From Fomitopsis serialis (lineage: Eukaryota > Basidiomycota > Agaricomycetes > Polyporales > Fomitopsidaceae): a stretch of DNA of 64,000 bases. Below, one piece after another: positions 9,327 to 20,300 of this stretch. The stretch is taken from contig NW_025955047.1 of assembly GCF_022376445.1 (NCBI RefSeq), positions 101,300 to 165,299 of the forward strand, in the 5' to 3' direction. A model generated the notes under the pieces. The model worked only from the letters and a program-made list of their open reading frames with translations. It did no database searches and was not told where the DNA came from. A program made the position numbers and the translations under genes. Each line of letters starts with the position of its first letter. Position 1 is the first letter of the stretch.

Positions 9327-12300
9327 GATGGGCCGGGACGAGACGAGAGGATCGAATGCATGAATCACGCGTATGCGCGGAGACAAAGGGCTGAGAAGGC
9401 TGGAGGCGGAACAGGTCATTAGAGTGTGTGTACATAGCACTACGCACTTACAGACAACGAGTAACGAGGCACTGAAATCCACTGCTGCCGGCACCGGACG
9501 CCACACTGCCGGTGTACTGATTAACACACTGCACCTTGTGACTTGCACCGACAGCCTGCTGCGAGCACCCGTATGTATTTCGGTATAAGTGAAGCCGCAG
9601 CGGATGTGCTGTCGATGTAATCAGCAAATGAGGGTATTGCGACCCACTAATCTGGATATTGGACGTGCGTACCAGTCACATAGTGTCCACAGCGGTGAAC
9701 CACATGGCAGAATGACGAAGACGGTTCATTTGTCCATTCACGCCGGCGAGCGACTTCGAGACTGGATCTGCGTTTTTAGTCAGAATACGACGCGCGGCAT
9801 CGCAGATGGTTCGACAGGGACTCAGTCAGAACCGGGCCACTCAGCCTGCCCAAACCAATCCTATCAACGGAACTTCTCGCAGATGTCCGCTGTCGAACGT
9901 GCCGTGGCAACGACTACAAAATGCACTCAGATGACTCAAAGCGGAACCGTTGTGTGCGGGTATTGCGTTCTGGACCGGCCCTTGTAGTTCGCAACCAAAT
10001 TTGCCGAACACAGCGTGAGTCGACTCTGGCGCACGAGCCAAACTTATCAGCATGTGGAAAAGAGATGATGCGCATACCGAGTGCGTTATGAACGTCGCAT
10101 AGTACACTGGAAAGACGTGGCATAAGTCAACACATCACGGTGAGAAGGATCGGTGCCGCACCTTCGATCGTGTCAGACTCCCTCGTCGCGACGTCCCCGC
10201 CTCCGACAAGCAGCGCAGACACGATCATCCGTCTTCCCGGATCCATGGAGACAGGAGGCAACGTCCGGTCATCACTCCGGTGCTAGATTCAAAATTCCGG
10301 TATCACGCCGGGACACCGCACCGGGACGACCCTGTCGGAGACAATGGTCGACCTAAGCTCCAGCGCACCAGGCGAGCGATGAATGAGAGACTTACCCATA
10401 AAATATCATACATGGCATAATGCTTGCACAGGATTGGGTTCTCGAGCTGGTTCAAGTCGGCGGCATAGCTAGATCGGTGTAGTACTAGTCAGGATAATGC
10501 GAGTGCGGTGAAATTGAATGCCTCACCTGTTGTGGTCCCAGCTTGGTCACGGTTTCATGATTCGACGTTGAAGTCGTAGCCAGAGTGATACAATGAACTT
10601 ACCAGTGGCGCAGCCAGTGTGTGAGGCTGGGCACCGTGTTCCGCGCATAAACATCGCTTGGTTCACTTAGCATCGGAGAGGTGAAGTAACCGAGCTGGCG
10701 AAAGGCAAAAGACGGAGTGTGATGGCATGTAAGCGGAGTAAGTGCGGGAAATGGATGGTACAAAGGTGGAGGGCAGAAAGAGGATAGATAGCACTGGGCG
10801 AGCAAGGCCGGCTTTTATAGCTCGTACCTTCCGCGGAGTGGTCCGTGCGTCGTCAGCATGCCACGGAAGATCGTACCATGTCTCGGAACCATCCAGAAGC
10901 GGTCTCCGGTACCCGATGCCCGCCGTTCCCTGACGTCGCTTGCAAACTCCGGGCTAATGCGACTGTTATTCTCTCCTCCCTAGCGAGTTTCCAACCGTCG
11001 GAAGGCAACACGTACGTTCCAATTGATGCATCGCATATGAGCGTTCTGATAGGCGCCGTCCGGAGGTTTCACGCAAGCGAGACTACGTTGCGACGTGAGC
11101 ATATTGCTCGTACTCGGGTTGCCTTTGAATGTAAGCTGAGTGGTCTTGTCCTGTGCGAGTGAGCGGGCCGCATCACCTGCGATGTTTGTACTCACAGTCA
11201 CAGTTATAGAAATACAGGGTCGACCGTTGAGGGTAGTCGAGTACGAGAGGCAGGTACCGCCGCAGGAGGAGCAACGGATGATCGCGCGCAGAGGAAAGAG
11301 AATAGGCGCGCGAGAAAAGCGGTTGAGAGCCTCGTGTTCTGAGATCGGCTGGGGCGATCTCACGCTCTTCCGGATTGCACGCCTCCTCTCTGGCGCACTC
11401 CGCCCAGGCTCCTCCCCACCATACTGGACGTGCACTGACCGCCTGTTCCATACAGACATTTTTGAATGTTGCCCTCGCAGATATCACCCATATCTGCACT
11501 TGTATTTGAGACATGTAGTTGGTCACAGTAGTACTTATCATTGCAAGACTTGCTCTTTTCGGACCAAGGAGCAGTGGCAATGAGCCTTTGCTCACACTGT
11601 GAGGTACGCGCATCACAGGCCTGCCGAATGGAACAGTGACGTAGTATTCTGACTGCATTCCATTTCAAGGTAAAGCCGGTGTACGATCACGGAGAGCTTG
11701 GCCCGCCGAAGGGACAAGCGCGCTCGGCACCCGAGGGCTTCGGAGGACCGCATTCGTGCGACATTTATTCTGCACGCAGACTATTGCTTACCCTGCATGT
11801 AAATACAGTAGCTAGAGGAAGAAACATCACTTGAGAAATGCAGCCTAGGACATGATCTGCTCGAGGGTACCAGCCAATACTGGACAATTCAGGATTGGCT
11901 GACAGCCTTGGGCAGACAATGTCCTTGCCATCGGAAGCCGGTGCCGGGGATTATCCCCGGTTGCCAAGCGGTAATTCAATTGATGAGGTCATTGTTCTGG
12001 AGCGGTGTTGCCTGTTCGAGTCTGATGGATTCAGAGATTTGATCGGCTCATCAATATTTCCTTTTTTGTAACAGACAACAGCTTGAGGACATGAGTTATT
12101 GAGAGATTAGAAATGGTTCCTAAGCCCTAGACAGTACAAACATTTCTTTCATTGTGAGACCTAAGAGTGAGGATACAGCACAGTGCTGAGCTTGAGTGAG
12201 AAATTGTACCATACAGGGCCTGAAACACTCAGTGGCCGCTTAGCCACCATCAGCCACCCATGGCCGAAGGCTCGAAGCGGTCTTGACCGGCAGAGCCTAA

Positions 12301-14688
12301 TTTGGGTGAACAATGGGAGGCCGGACTCAGCCCGAGGCCGAAGGAAGCCCGCGGAGTTCAGCGACGAACTCCAGTCTCCAGTATATATACATGAGCAGGC
12401 CCACCCTCCTCTCACGGAGCAGAAGCTATGCCAGGCCATGGTAAGTACCATAGCCAATCTGCTCTGTTGCTTACACTAACCATTCCATATGTTCGACGTC
12501 TCACAGATTGTTACTAACAGACGAGCTGCCCCATGCTCGAAGCTGGACAGCACGCAGATGCACAGTAAGTCAGTTCGCAACTCATACAGCAGGTCCTCGT
12601 ACTGACTGTGTCCCAGCTCACAGGTGGTATTGCACTCGCCGAGACAGACACGCAGGCAACGGGTAATGTAGGCTCGCCGAGACGAGGACCAGTGACCAGG
12701 TGAGGTTTCCCGGCCGCCCTCGCCCTCGAGCCACACTCACGAACACGCTGGTTCACAGGCAATCACTCGGAGCACGCGCACGATATACTATGTCTCATTA
12801 GATAACAGCGAGCGAGGCTCACGGTACGTTGCTCATCGAGCCTTCATCACTGATCCAGTACTCACCCCTTGTCCCGACAGCACAGCTCTCCGACGAACAA
12901 GGCTACACGGCACACGACCCACCACAGACGACCTATCCCAGACTGGACAAACGGCGCAGAGGCTTGTCGTCCGCCAGGTGTATTGGCGAACTCCGTCCTG
13001 GTCTCAAGTCTCCACCATCGACAGCCGTCGTATGCGTGTGTCCGGTCTGCAAGCGTACTGCATGCTGCTCCCAGAAGCCCCACATGGCATCCGCGCACCG
13101 GCCCAAGCAAACGGTCCCCATCCCTCTACGAGACAGAGCCGCAAGAGACCGTATCTAGTACGCTCGTGCCCGTCATGTTGGTCCCTCCCGCCCAAACTTC
13201 CTCTGCATACCCCTCACGAACGACACGTCCATCGCGCACTCCTCGGGTTCATTCACGTCGGCTCGGTGACGTTGCTCGCTCGCAATGTACGGCAACGGCT
13301 GGTCACGCACGAGGAAGGCGATGTCTGCTGTCGTCCGCCGGACGTCTCGTTGCGTACCTCGATTGATGCCGAGAAGGAAACCACTCGGTCAACGTACCTC
13401 GTCTGCGCGTGAGGGGCTTGGCCTCGACACGCACACCGCCGCTCCTACGTGGATCCCACTGATATCTGTTGGGGCTGCTCTGTTCCCCCCAGTACCTTCT
13501 TGTACTACACCGTCGCCATCCGCCGTCCGGACCGTCACAACGTATCGTCGTCCGGTGAGCTGAATGTGGTGTGTCCCAGCTTGTGCTGCATCGACGGGCA
13601 TGGCACAGATCCTTTGCGGATCTCCTGCACGAGGCCACCGTCTTGGGGCGCGCCCCCGCATCTCCATGGAATCCTCTGGGACGACTCGCAGTCCAACCTT
13701 TGAACACACGACATATCGTTGTCCGGCGAATCGGACCCTGCGCGCCCCTGTTCACCGGGTCCCTTGTCGATGTCTCCAAGTCCGCCTCTCGCCCACGTCG
13801 AGGCGGGCAACGGTGCGGGTTCGTACGAGGGTCTGGTTCGGGTGCTGTCCGGTTGTACAGCACGCGATCTCCACCGGACACCCTTGTCACTACCGCAAAT
13901 GAGCATGGTCAGTGGACCTACCTCGATTGAATCAACGTTGCACGATGACGTGAACACGTCGCCACTCAGTCTCCCCTCTCACACCGTCTTCGCCCGTCCT
14001 CGTTTGCACCCACCGAACATCGTTGACACGACGTATGGGCGTCTGGCAAATTTGGCGGTCCTCGCGCGTGCACCGTACCTCGACCGGTCATGTCGACTGC
14101 ACACAACGCGTCTTGCCACGGAAGCTGCTGGCTGACGCGGGGGAACTCGGTGAGCAAGCACGTCGTCACCGATACACCGTCATCTGCGGCCCCGGTCCCT
14201 TGGCACCGTATTTCGACCTGCAAAGACACGACACATCGTCGTCCGGCCAACGGACCTCCGACAACTGTCGCGCGTCCACCACCTCGGTCTGCACGATTAT
14301 ATTGAGGCGTCCTCACGCTCCGCCGGTCGTCTTGAGCGGGCCCGGTTCGACGAAGACACGAGGTATCGAATTCCGGCGAGCGGGATCGTGTGAGCGGGGT
14401 GGGCTCTCGCGGGGAGTCGAGGCGAAGGGAGCTCGAGGTAAGCGTTCAGCCGCTAGTGGTAACCCGTAGCTGACGGTGAGCAGGGCACTGGCAGTGGAGA
14501 GGGTACTGCCGAGGGACCACTGTCCAGGTGAGTAGAGTGTGCTATGCTCTGCGCGCTACGGTTACTCACGTAGGTTCGCCAACAGGTGCGTATCTGACAT
14601 CCAACCACGTGCGAATACCACCGAGGGACGCGAGGGAGGGAGGGAGCCTGTTCGCGATGTGGAGTACAGCTGAGTGGCTGACGAGGAA

Positions 14689-15250
14689 TCGTCTGCCGCG
14701 TTATCAATTAGCTGGTCGCCCTCGCGGATGATGCGTACCACGGCGTACGTCACTGGACGAGACCATCGGGACAGCGGGAGGGTCGTAGATTCGGAATCCG
14801 GAGATGGATAGCGGGGAGCACGGCATGCCATGGACGTGACGAGATGAGTCAATGCATCTGGGAATGAAGGATGCATGACTGACGCCGACTCGTCTGCCGC
14901 GTTATCAACTAGTAGCCATGGCGGATGCTGTATACGCGATCGGGACGGCGGGAGGTTCGTGGGCAGAGTGAGTTCAGAGATGGACGGCGGATATGCTCTA
15001 GAAACAACGAGGTGAGTGTGAGCGTCTACCAACGAAGGATGCGCGACTGACAGAAACTCGCCTGCCGCGTTTTGAACTGGCAGCAAATGCCGAGTATGCA
15101 GCCACGGCGAGTGACGGGACGGCGCGGGGATGCTAGGAGGACGGCGCGAGGCGTTGTAGGTGCGACAGGCAGCGCGACGAGGTGAGTCGGTACACGGGAT
15201 TTGAAAGGCGCGTACCTGGCTGATGGCTCTCGTCTGCCGCGTTATCAACT
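14689..15250. repeat. Degenerate tandem repeat, four units of 168-201 bp
   Basis: A core close to TCGTCTGCCGCGTTATCAAC occurs at 14689, 14890, 15058 and 15230, with related flanks (GATG..TGTATAC, CGGGACGGCGGGAGG and variants). It recurs in copy 2 from 25376 to 25937. Three units keep one minus-strand frame open, producing a repetitive peptide that is probably a by-product. Confidence 0.75.
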
Positions 15251-15468
15251 TGTAGATCGCGCGAACGGGCACGTCACGGTGTTGCGCAGAGGGATGCGGC
15301 GACTGAGCACACATCGCAGAGGGTGAGCACGTACCGTGTCCGCGGCCGTCGACTGAGAGCAGCGTTCGTTTTGCCACCGAGTGTCCCTGCGGGGAGGCGG
15401 ACGTATGCTCGTACATAAAGAAAGAGAGACGGACGTTCGAAAGAAGGCAAATTTTTTCGACCCTCCAG

Positions 15469-15527
15469 CCAATCAGCATGCGAGGAGGGACGGAGTGACG
15501 CGTCCTCCGCGCACGATCGGCCAATCA
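15469..15527. promoter_or_regulatory. Paired CCAAT boxes upstream of gene A1
   Basis: CCAATCA occurs at 15469 and again at 15521, 52 bp apart, about 600 bp before the A1 start; copy 2 has the same pair near 26156 and 26208. CCAAT boxes bind the Hap2/3/5 (NF-Y) complex. Use here is inferred. Confidence 0.4.
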
Positions 15528-16099
15528 GAGCGGCGATCGAGCGCCCGTTCGAAATCGCGACTTGCTTCCGATGTTGTCGACGCGGCTTCTACACGCACTC
15601 GCACAGGGTTGACGCGTGTTCCATGTGCGTCATGCGGGGCCTGGACCACCGTCTCACTTTTTGACAGCGCAACCTGGCCATCCTCACTCCAGCGCTGGCG
15701 TCGCGCAGGGCACCGACCCAGTGCTCTTCGTCGACGTCGCTCAACGGCCGAGCGATCCCCCTCAATTCGCCTACTTCTCTACGCGCGCGACGCCGGTACG
15801 TCTTACTCTCAGTGTGCAGGGATGGATGGCGAGCTCATCATGTGTCCGCGCTGTGTACGCTGGTCGCGCATTCTACTTTCATGGCATGTCTTCTATCACC
15901 ATTCGAAACATAACTGAAGCTCAGGTGATGGGAAACCCGCTCTCTGACAGTCAGCGACCTGCGGTTGACTGGTCGGCGGAGGCTGACAGTCACCGCGACC
16001 CTCGTTATAAGTACCTTCGCACCGTCTCCCTCCTCTACCTCACAGCCTATATTCTTCGTTCGCCTCGTCGCCCCCCTACACTCGTTTTTCATACACAGG

Positions 16100-17373
16100 A
16101 TGCCGCCCAAGACGCCCTCACTCTCGGTGCACATCTCCTACCGACTCGACGGCAGCAAGGTCGCCTACATGCGCAGCCGCGAGCACGACGTCTGCGAGTA
16201 CTACCCTGAATTTCTCGAACGCGACCTTCTGTACCTCCAGCTCCCCTCAAAGTGGATGTACGACACGACGCTGCAGAGCCTGCCCAAGGGGAAGATCCAG
16301 TGCAGGTGGTTCGCGGGCATCGTGGACGACGACTCGGAGGTGCGTTATGCTTTCTCGAAGTCCTTCTCTCACTGAAGCGTGTCCCCCAGTCTGGACTGCT
16401 CGAACAGATCGCCGGGCAGGTCGAGTTTCTCAACAACCCGGGTGCAGCTCAGCTGCTCAAACGCCTCGAGATGTGAGTGCCGTGCTGCTATTCCCAACAT
16501 GAGAAACACTGACCCAGCGCGTTCGATTGGCAGTTCCAAGATCGAGCTCGCGCAGCCGTGAGTGGTCTTATCCTCATGCTTCTCCGTACGAATTCGTTCT
16601 TCACGCCTACCGAACGGCTCATCCATCCACCGATTCAGTGGCCCGCCATCCCTGCTGGATCGTGCCGGGTTCCACCCGCATGCATGCATGTATGCGGCCG
16701 TGTCCTTCGCCCGGTCTGGCACCAGGCATCGGGCAGGGCTCTGTCTCGCTATGGCGCTGCCCCCAAAGACCGTCACCATCCCGTTCCGAGTCCTATCCGA
16801 GTTGAACACCTGCTCACCAACTCGCCCCACGTAGGACCCCAGCCACGCAAAGCCCCGTCGTCCAACCGTCCGACGTACCACATCAGCCACGTTCCGATCC
16901 TCAGACCAGCGCGCCAGTAGCTGCAGAAACCGCCACACGGGCGGAACAGGAGACGCATGCCGGGGACGACGGCCAGCGCGCGCCCGCAGCGCCTACCGAC
17001 CCGAAGGTCGCCGAGCTCGAGGACCTCCTCGCACAACACAAGGCCTGCTACGCCAAGCACACCGCGGAGAACACCGGTGAGTGCGAGTGAGCGCGTCTGC
17101 ATTCCGAGCACGATGCTCACCCGGACTCGTATTATCCGCGCCCTCCGATACCCGCGAACGTTGCCGTCGACGCAGAACTGAACGATGCGTGTCGGCGTCT
17201 GGAGGAGGAGGAACGGCGGGCACGCGAGGAGAGGGCGCGTAAACGTGAGTGGCCAATCGTGCGATGTCGGTGACCACTCATGCGGTGTCCGTGCAGGCTT
17301 GCGTGGCGGGGCAGGCGGGGCCCGTGGTGGAGGTCGTGGAAGCGGAAGGGATGTGCGGCAGAGGGTGCTGTGA
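16100..17373 (+). CDS. Family gene A1: Y-R/C-x-W domain protein with RGG tail (chimeric)
   Basis: ATG at 16100 follows a likely 5'-UTR intron acceptor (ACACAG|G). Exons I can fix: 16100-16339 (80 codons; V-H-I-S-Y-R, D-L-L-Y-L-Q-L-P and G-K-I-Q-C-R-W), 16390-16472 (helical, ends phase 2), 16534-16557 (24-nt microexon), a coil exon ending at 17076, 17176-17244 (Glu/Arg coiled coil) and 17297-17373 (RGG tail, TGA). The start of the coil exon (about 16835 or 16853, perhaps with a further exon near 16639) is unresolved. Introns are about 50-60 bp. The 5' part is identical to A2 and the 3' tail identical to A0, so A1 looks like the product of unequal crossing-over between such genes. No known family is recognised. 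A nuclear or RNA-related, self-associating role is only a guess. Confidence 0.7.
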
Positions 17374-20300
17374 TGCGCGGGAGGAGAGGGGTCCGAGCTC
17401 GGGGTCGTGAAGTGGGCGGATCCGCGTCGCGTCGAGTCTTGAATCGGAGGTCTGTACCTGCGTTGGTTCGAGTTCGTCGTGTGAGTTGCACGGTCTCGTC
17501 GACGCAACCGCCAGTGTCTGCGTATGATCCTACAGTCAGACGCGAGATTCCCAACGGGGTCGGGCAAGCTTGGGCCGCCGGGTCTGGGTCATTGTTCTGT
17601 TTCGCGCATTTCGATGTTGTATCGTATTCTACATATCAATAGGCAGATGTGTTAGACGATGCAGTCGCAAGCAGTAATGTACAGGTCCCTGACAACCACT
17701 CGACGCGAGTGAACATCGGCTTCGCAGACCTATCGAGGCGTGCCACAGCGTACTCCGTTGAACCTCTGAAGCGACTGCGGAATTCTTCATCCCACGATTG
17801 TGAGCTTCAAGCGAATTCAAGATCGGCGGGGGCAGACTCACGCATCGTGTTCCTGGGGAGTGACGTCCACCAGCTGCTGAAACAAGACACGACACTTCTC
17901 GAGCAAGGCTACCAATCGCACATGAGCAATTGCTCTCTCAAGGAGCGCGCGCGGAACTCATTGGCACCGCTTTCCCTCGGTTCAGTCGATAGCAACTCAC
18001 GCTACAGCGCCGCCATCGCCTTGTCGCGACCTTTGAGGTTGTGAGCAACCGACACGTAGCAGATGTTTCAATATGACTAACCTCCGATAATCCTGTGCGT
18101 CTCTCGGTCTACATGTCGCACCTTTCTCCAGAGTTCTCGCCTATACTCGCGGTCCTTGTCCGCCAGCTGCGTCCGAATCTCCTCGACTCGCTACGCCAGT
18201 CTTGTGCGGCCCATGAGATGCGCCAGACTGAGACCCAAAGGCTGTAGACTGATACGTGCCCGTGCCGTCCAACGCTCCCACGAGCAGTGTGTCGAGACCC
18301 GAGATCCTGGCCGCGGTCGTACATGCTGCCGACCGAGCTTGAGAAGACTCACCAGGATGACCCGAGGCGTTGCCAGGTCACGGTGTCAATATCCGAGACA
18401 GCAGAGGGGTCGGACCGGGCGACTCCACGGAGAGCCTGGTGCTGATTCCAATGCTGTTGCGCAGTATGCTGCCGTTCTCCTCGCCCAGATTGTCGGGGCC
18501 GACGGACGAGCACCATGACCAGGCGCGAGGGCTTGCCCGACAGTTGTTGTCGGCGCGATCTGGTCTCCCGCAGCTAAGCAAGTGTTGTCGTGTCCAGAAG
18601 AGCCGGTCGCCAGCACGAACTGCTGAGTATGCGGTCGCCTGCGAGAGTGAGCAACAGCGACGTGGGCATTGTTCCGGCAACACCGTCGTCAGACCGCTTC
18701 AGGGGATTGCGTCAGACAGCATGGCGTGTACTAAGCTGCTGTCGCAGGGGCCTCGACGGTCGTTCACCGTAGTGCCATGTTTCGTGACCAGAAACGACCT
18801 CTGTACGCGACCACGTGCCTTCGTCGGAGGATGTGCGACGCACCACGGTGGCTGCCTCCGCTGAGTCCGCTCGTGTTGACCATTGCATCTCACATGCTAG
18901 CTGGTTCGTTGTCCACGTTTACCGCCTTCCTTTACAGCTGTTTGCCCGTCTTATCTCTTGCTCTTCATGCCTTGCTCATTCTCTACCTCTGCCGTCTCCG
19001 CTTGGCGACGTTGCCGCCACGTCGTGACCCACGACCACTTACTTGGCTACCAGTCGATCAGCTGCTACGCTTACACCATCCTGACTCTCGTTGGGAGCAC
19101 CCTTGACTCGCCTGTTCTCTGCAACTCCGACGCACAGGGCTTTCGCACGCTGAGCTGGATCAGAAGCTGGCCAATGGGGTCGGGGTGTCGGTGAGTCCAC
19201 TAGGCTACACCCTCCTGGACAGCGCCAACTTGAAGCTGACGGTTGCGTGAGAGTAGCTCTGGCGACTCCATCCCCGAGTGAGCGGTCGATTGCGACAGAC
19301 GCCTGCTCAGCCGCGCCGCCGTTCATCACGCAGAAGACGACCTTCAGGACACGCAACGAGGAGCCATGACGATGTCAGGCACAACAGGCGCGGGGAACAG
19401 GTGAATGCGAGTGGCAGAGGAGCAGCGGCAAGGCACGTACGTCGTGTACTGATCTCGTACCGGTCTTGTTTGCCGATAACCGCCACATGTTCACTGCCAG
19501 CGGCGCTCTGCGTTGCATACGAGAAGGCCGTCTACGCGAGGCCGCAAACACAGGTCCAGTACCTGCCTCTCGCTAGTCGCGCTTTTTCGGCGCGAACAGC
19601 TGCACACTGCGTCAGGGGCATGTCAGGTGGAAGAGTTCACGAAACGTACACAGTAAGCATGGTCAGCGTAGTCCGGACCGATGTGTACTCACGCACAGGT
19701 TCGCTTTTCGTGGTCTATCACGTCGAATGTACGGGCGACATGTTTGTCGGGGCGAGGAGACCTGTTCGGCGCGACGTGAGTGGCGGCCGGGGTCGAAACG
19801 CACACAGGAAAGCGAGACGCTACGCACGTACCAACGGAAGGGTCGGGACAACACCCGCGACACTGTTTGATGGACGAGAACCACGCAAGAACATCCCAGG
19901 AATGGTAGCCGCCGTGCGTCGCCTGCACAGTCATCAAGGGGACGGATACGAGTCAGCCATGCACACAAAGACGTAGAGGACACCAAGAACATGCCACTTC
20001 ACGAAACACGTGAGATGGGCCGGGACGAGACGAGAGGATCGAATGCATGAATCACGCGTATGCGCGGAGACAAAGGGCTGAGAAGGCTGGAGGCGGAACA
20101 GGTCATTAGAGTGTGTGTACATAGCACTACGCACTTACAGACAACGAGTAACGAGGCACTGAAATCCACTGCTGCCGGCACCGGACGCCACACTGCCGGT
20201 GTACTGATTAACACACTGCACCTTGTGACTTGCACCGACAGCCTGCTGCGAGCACCCGTATGTATTTCGGTATAAGTGAAGCCGCAGCGGATGTGCTGTC

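Larger units (their letters stand above)
9332..16099. other. Long gene-poor part of the unit (copy 1)
   Basis: There is no gene I can support. Notable contents are a 17-bp palindrome (11944-11960), a TATA-like site at 12381-12389 followed by GT-AG-looking short introns without a readable product, clustered CCGG-containing repeats (about 13500-14400), and a degenerate tandem repeat (14689-15250). A 320-codon minus-strand frame at 14562-15524 overlies that tandem repeat and lacks an ATG start, so I do not call it. The same DNA recurs in copy 2 at 20019-26786. Confidence 0.6.
1..17281. repeat. 10.7-kb tandem segmental duplication, copy 1 (with Copia insertion)
   Basis: After removal of the retrotransposon and one target duplication this copy is 10,686 bp and matches 17282-27967 almost base for base. 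The differences I found are one G in a G-run (about 549 versus 17830) and a cluster of substitutions beginning at 16898. It contains mostly non-coding DNA and ends in family gene A1. The copy phase is arbitrary because the window opens inside the array. Near-perfect identity means a very recent duplication, or a dikaryon assembly in which two alleles were placed in tandem. Confidence 0.96.

Noticed and set aside
14562..15524. 320-codon minus-strand frame (and 25249-26211)
   Set aside because: It has no ATG start, its repetitive peptide follows the underlying tandem DNA repeat, and no splice pattern supports it.
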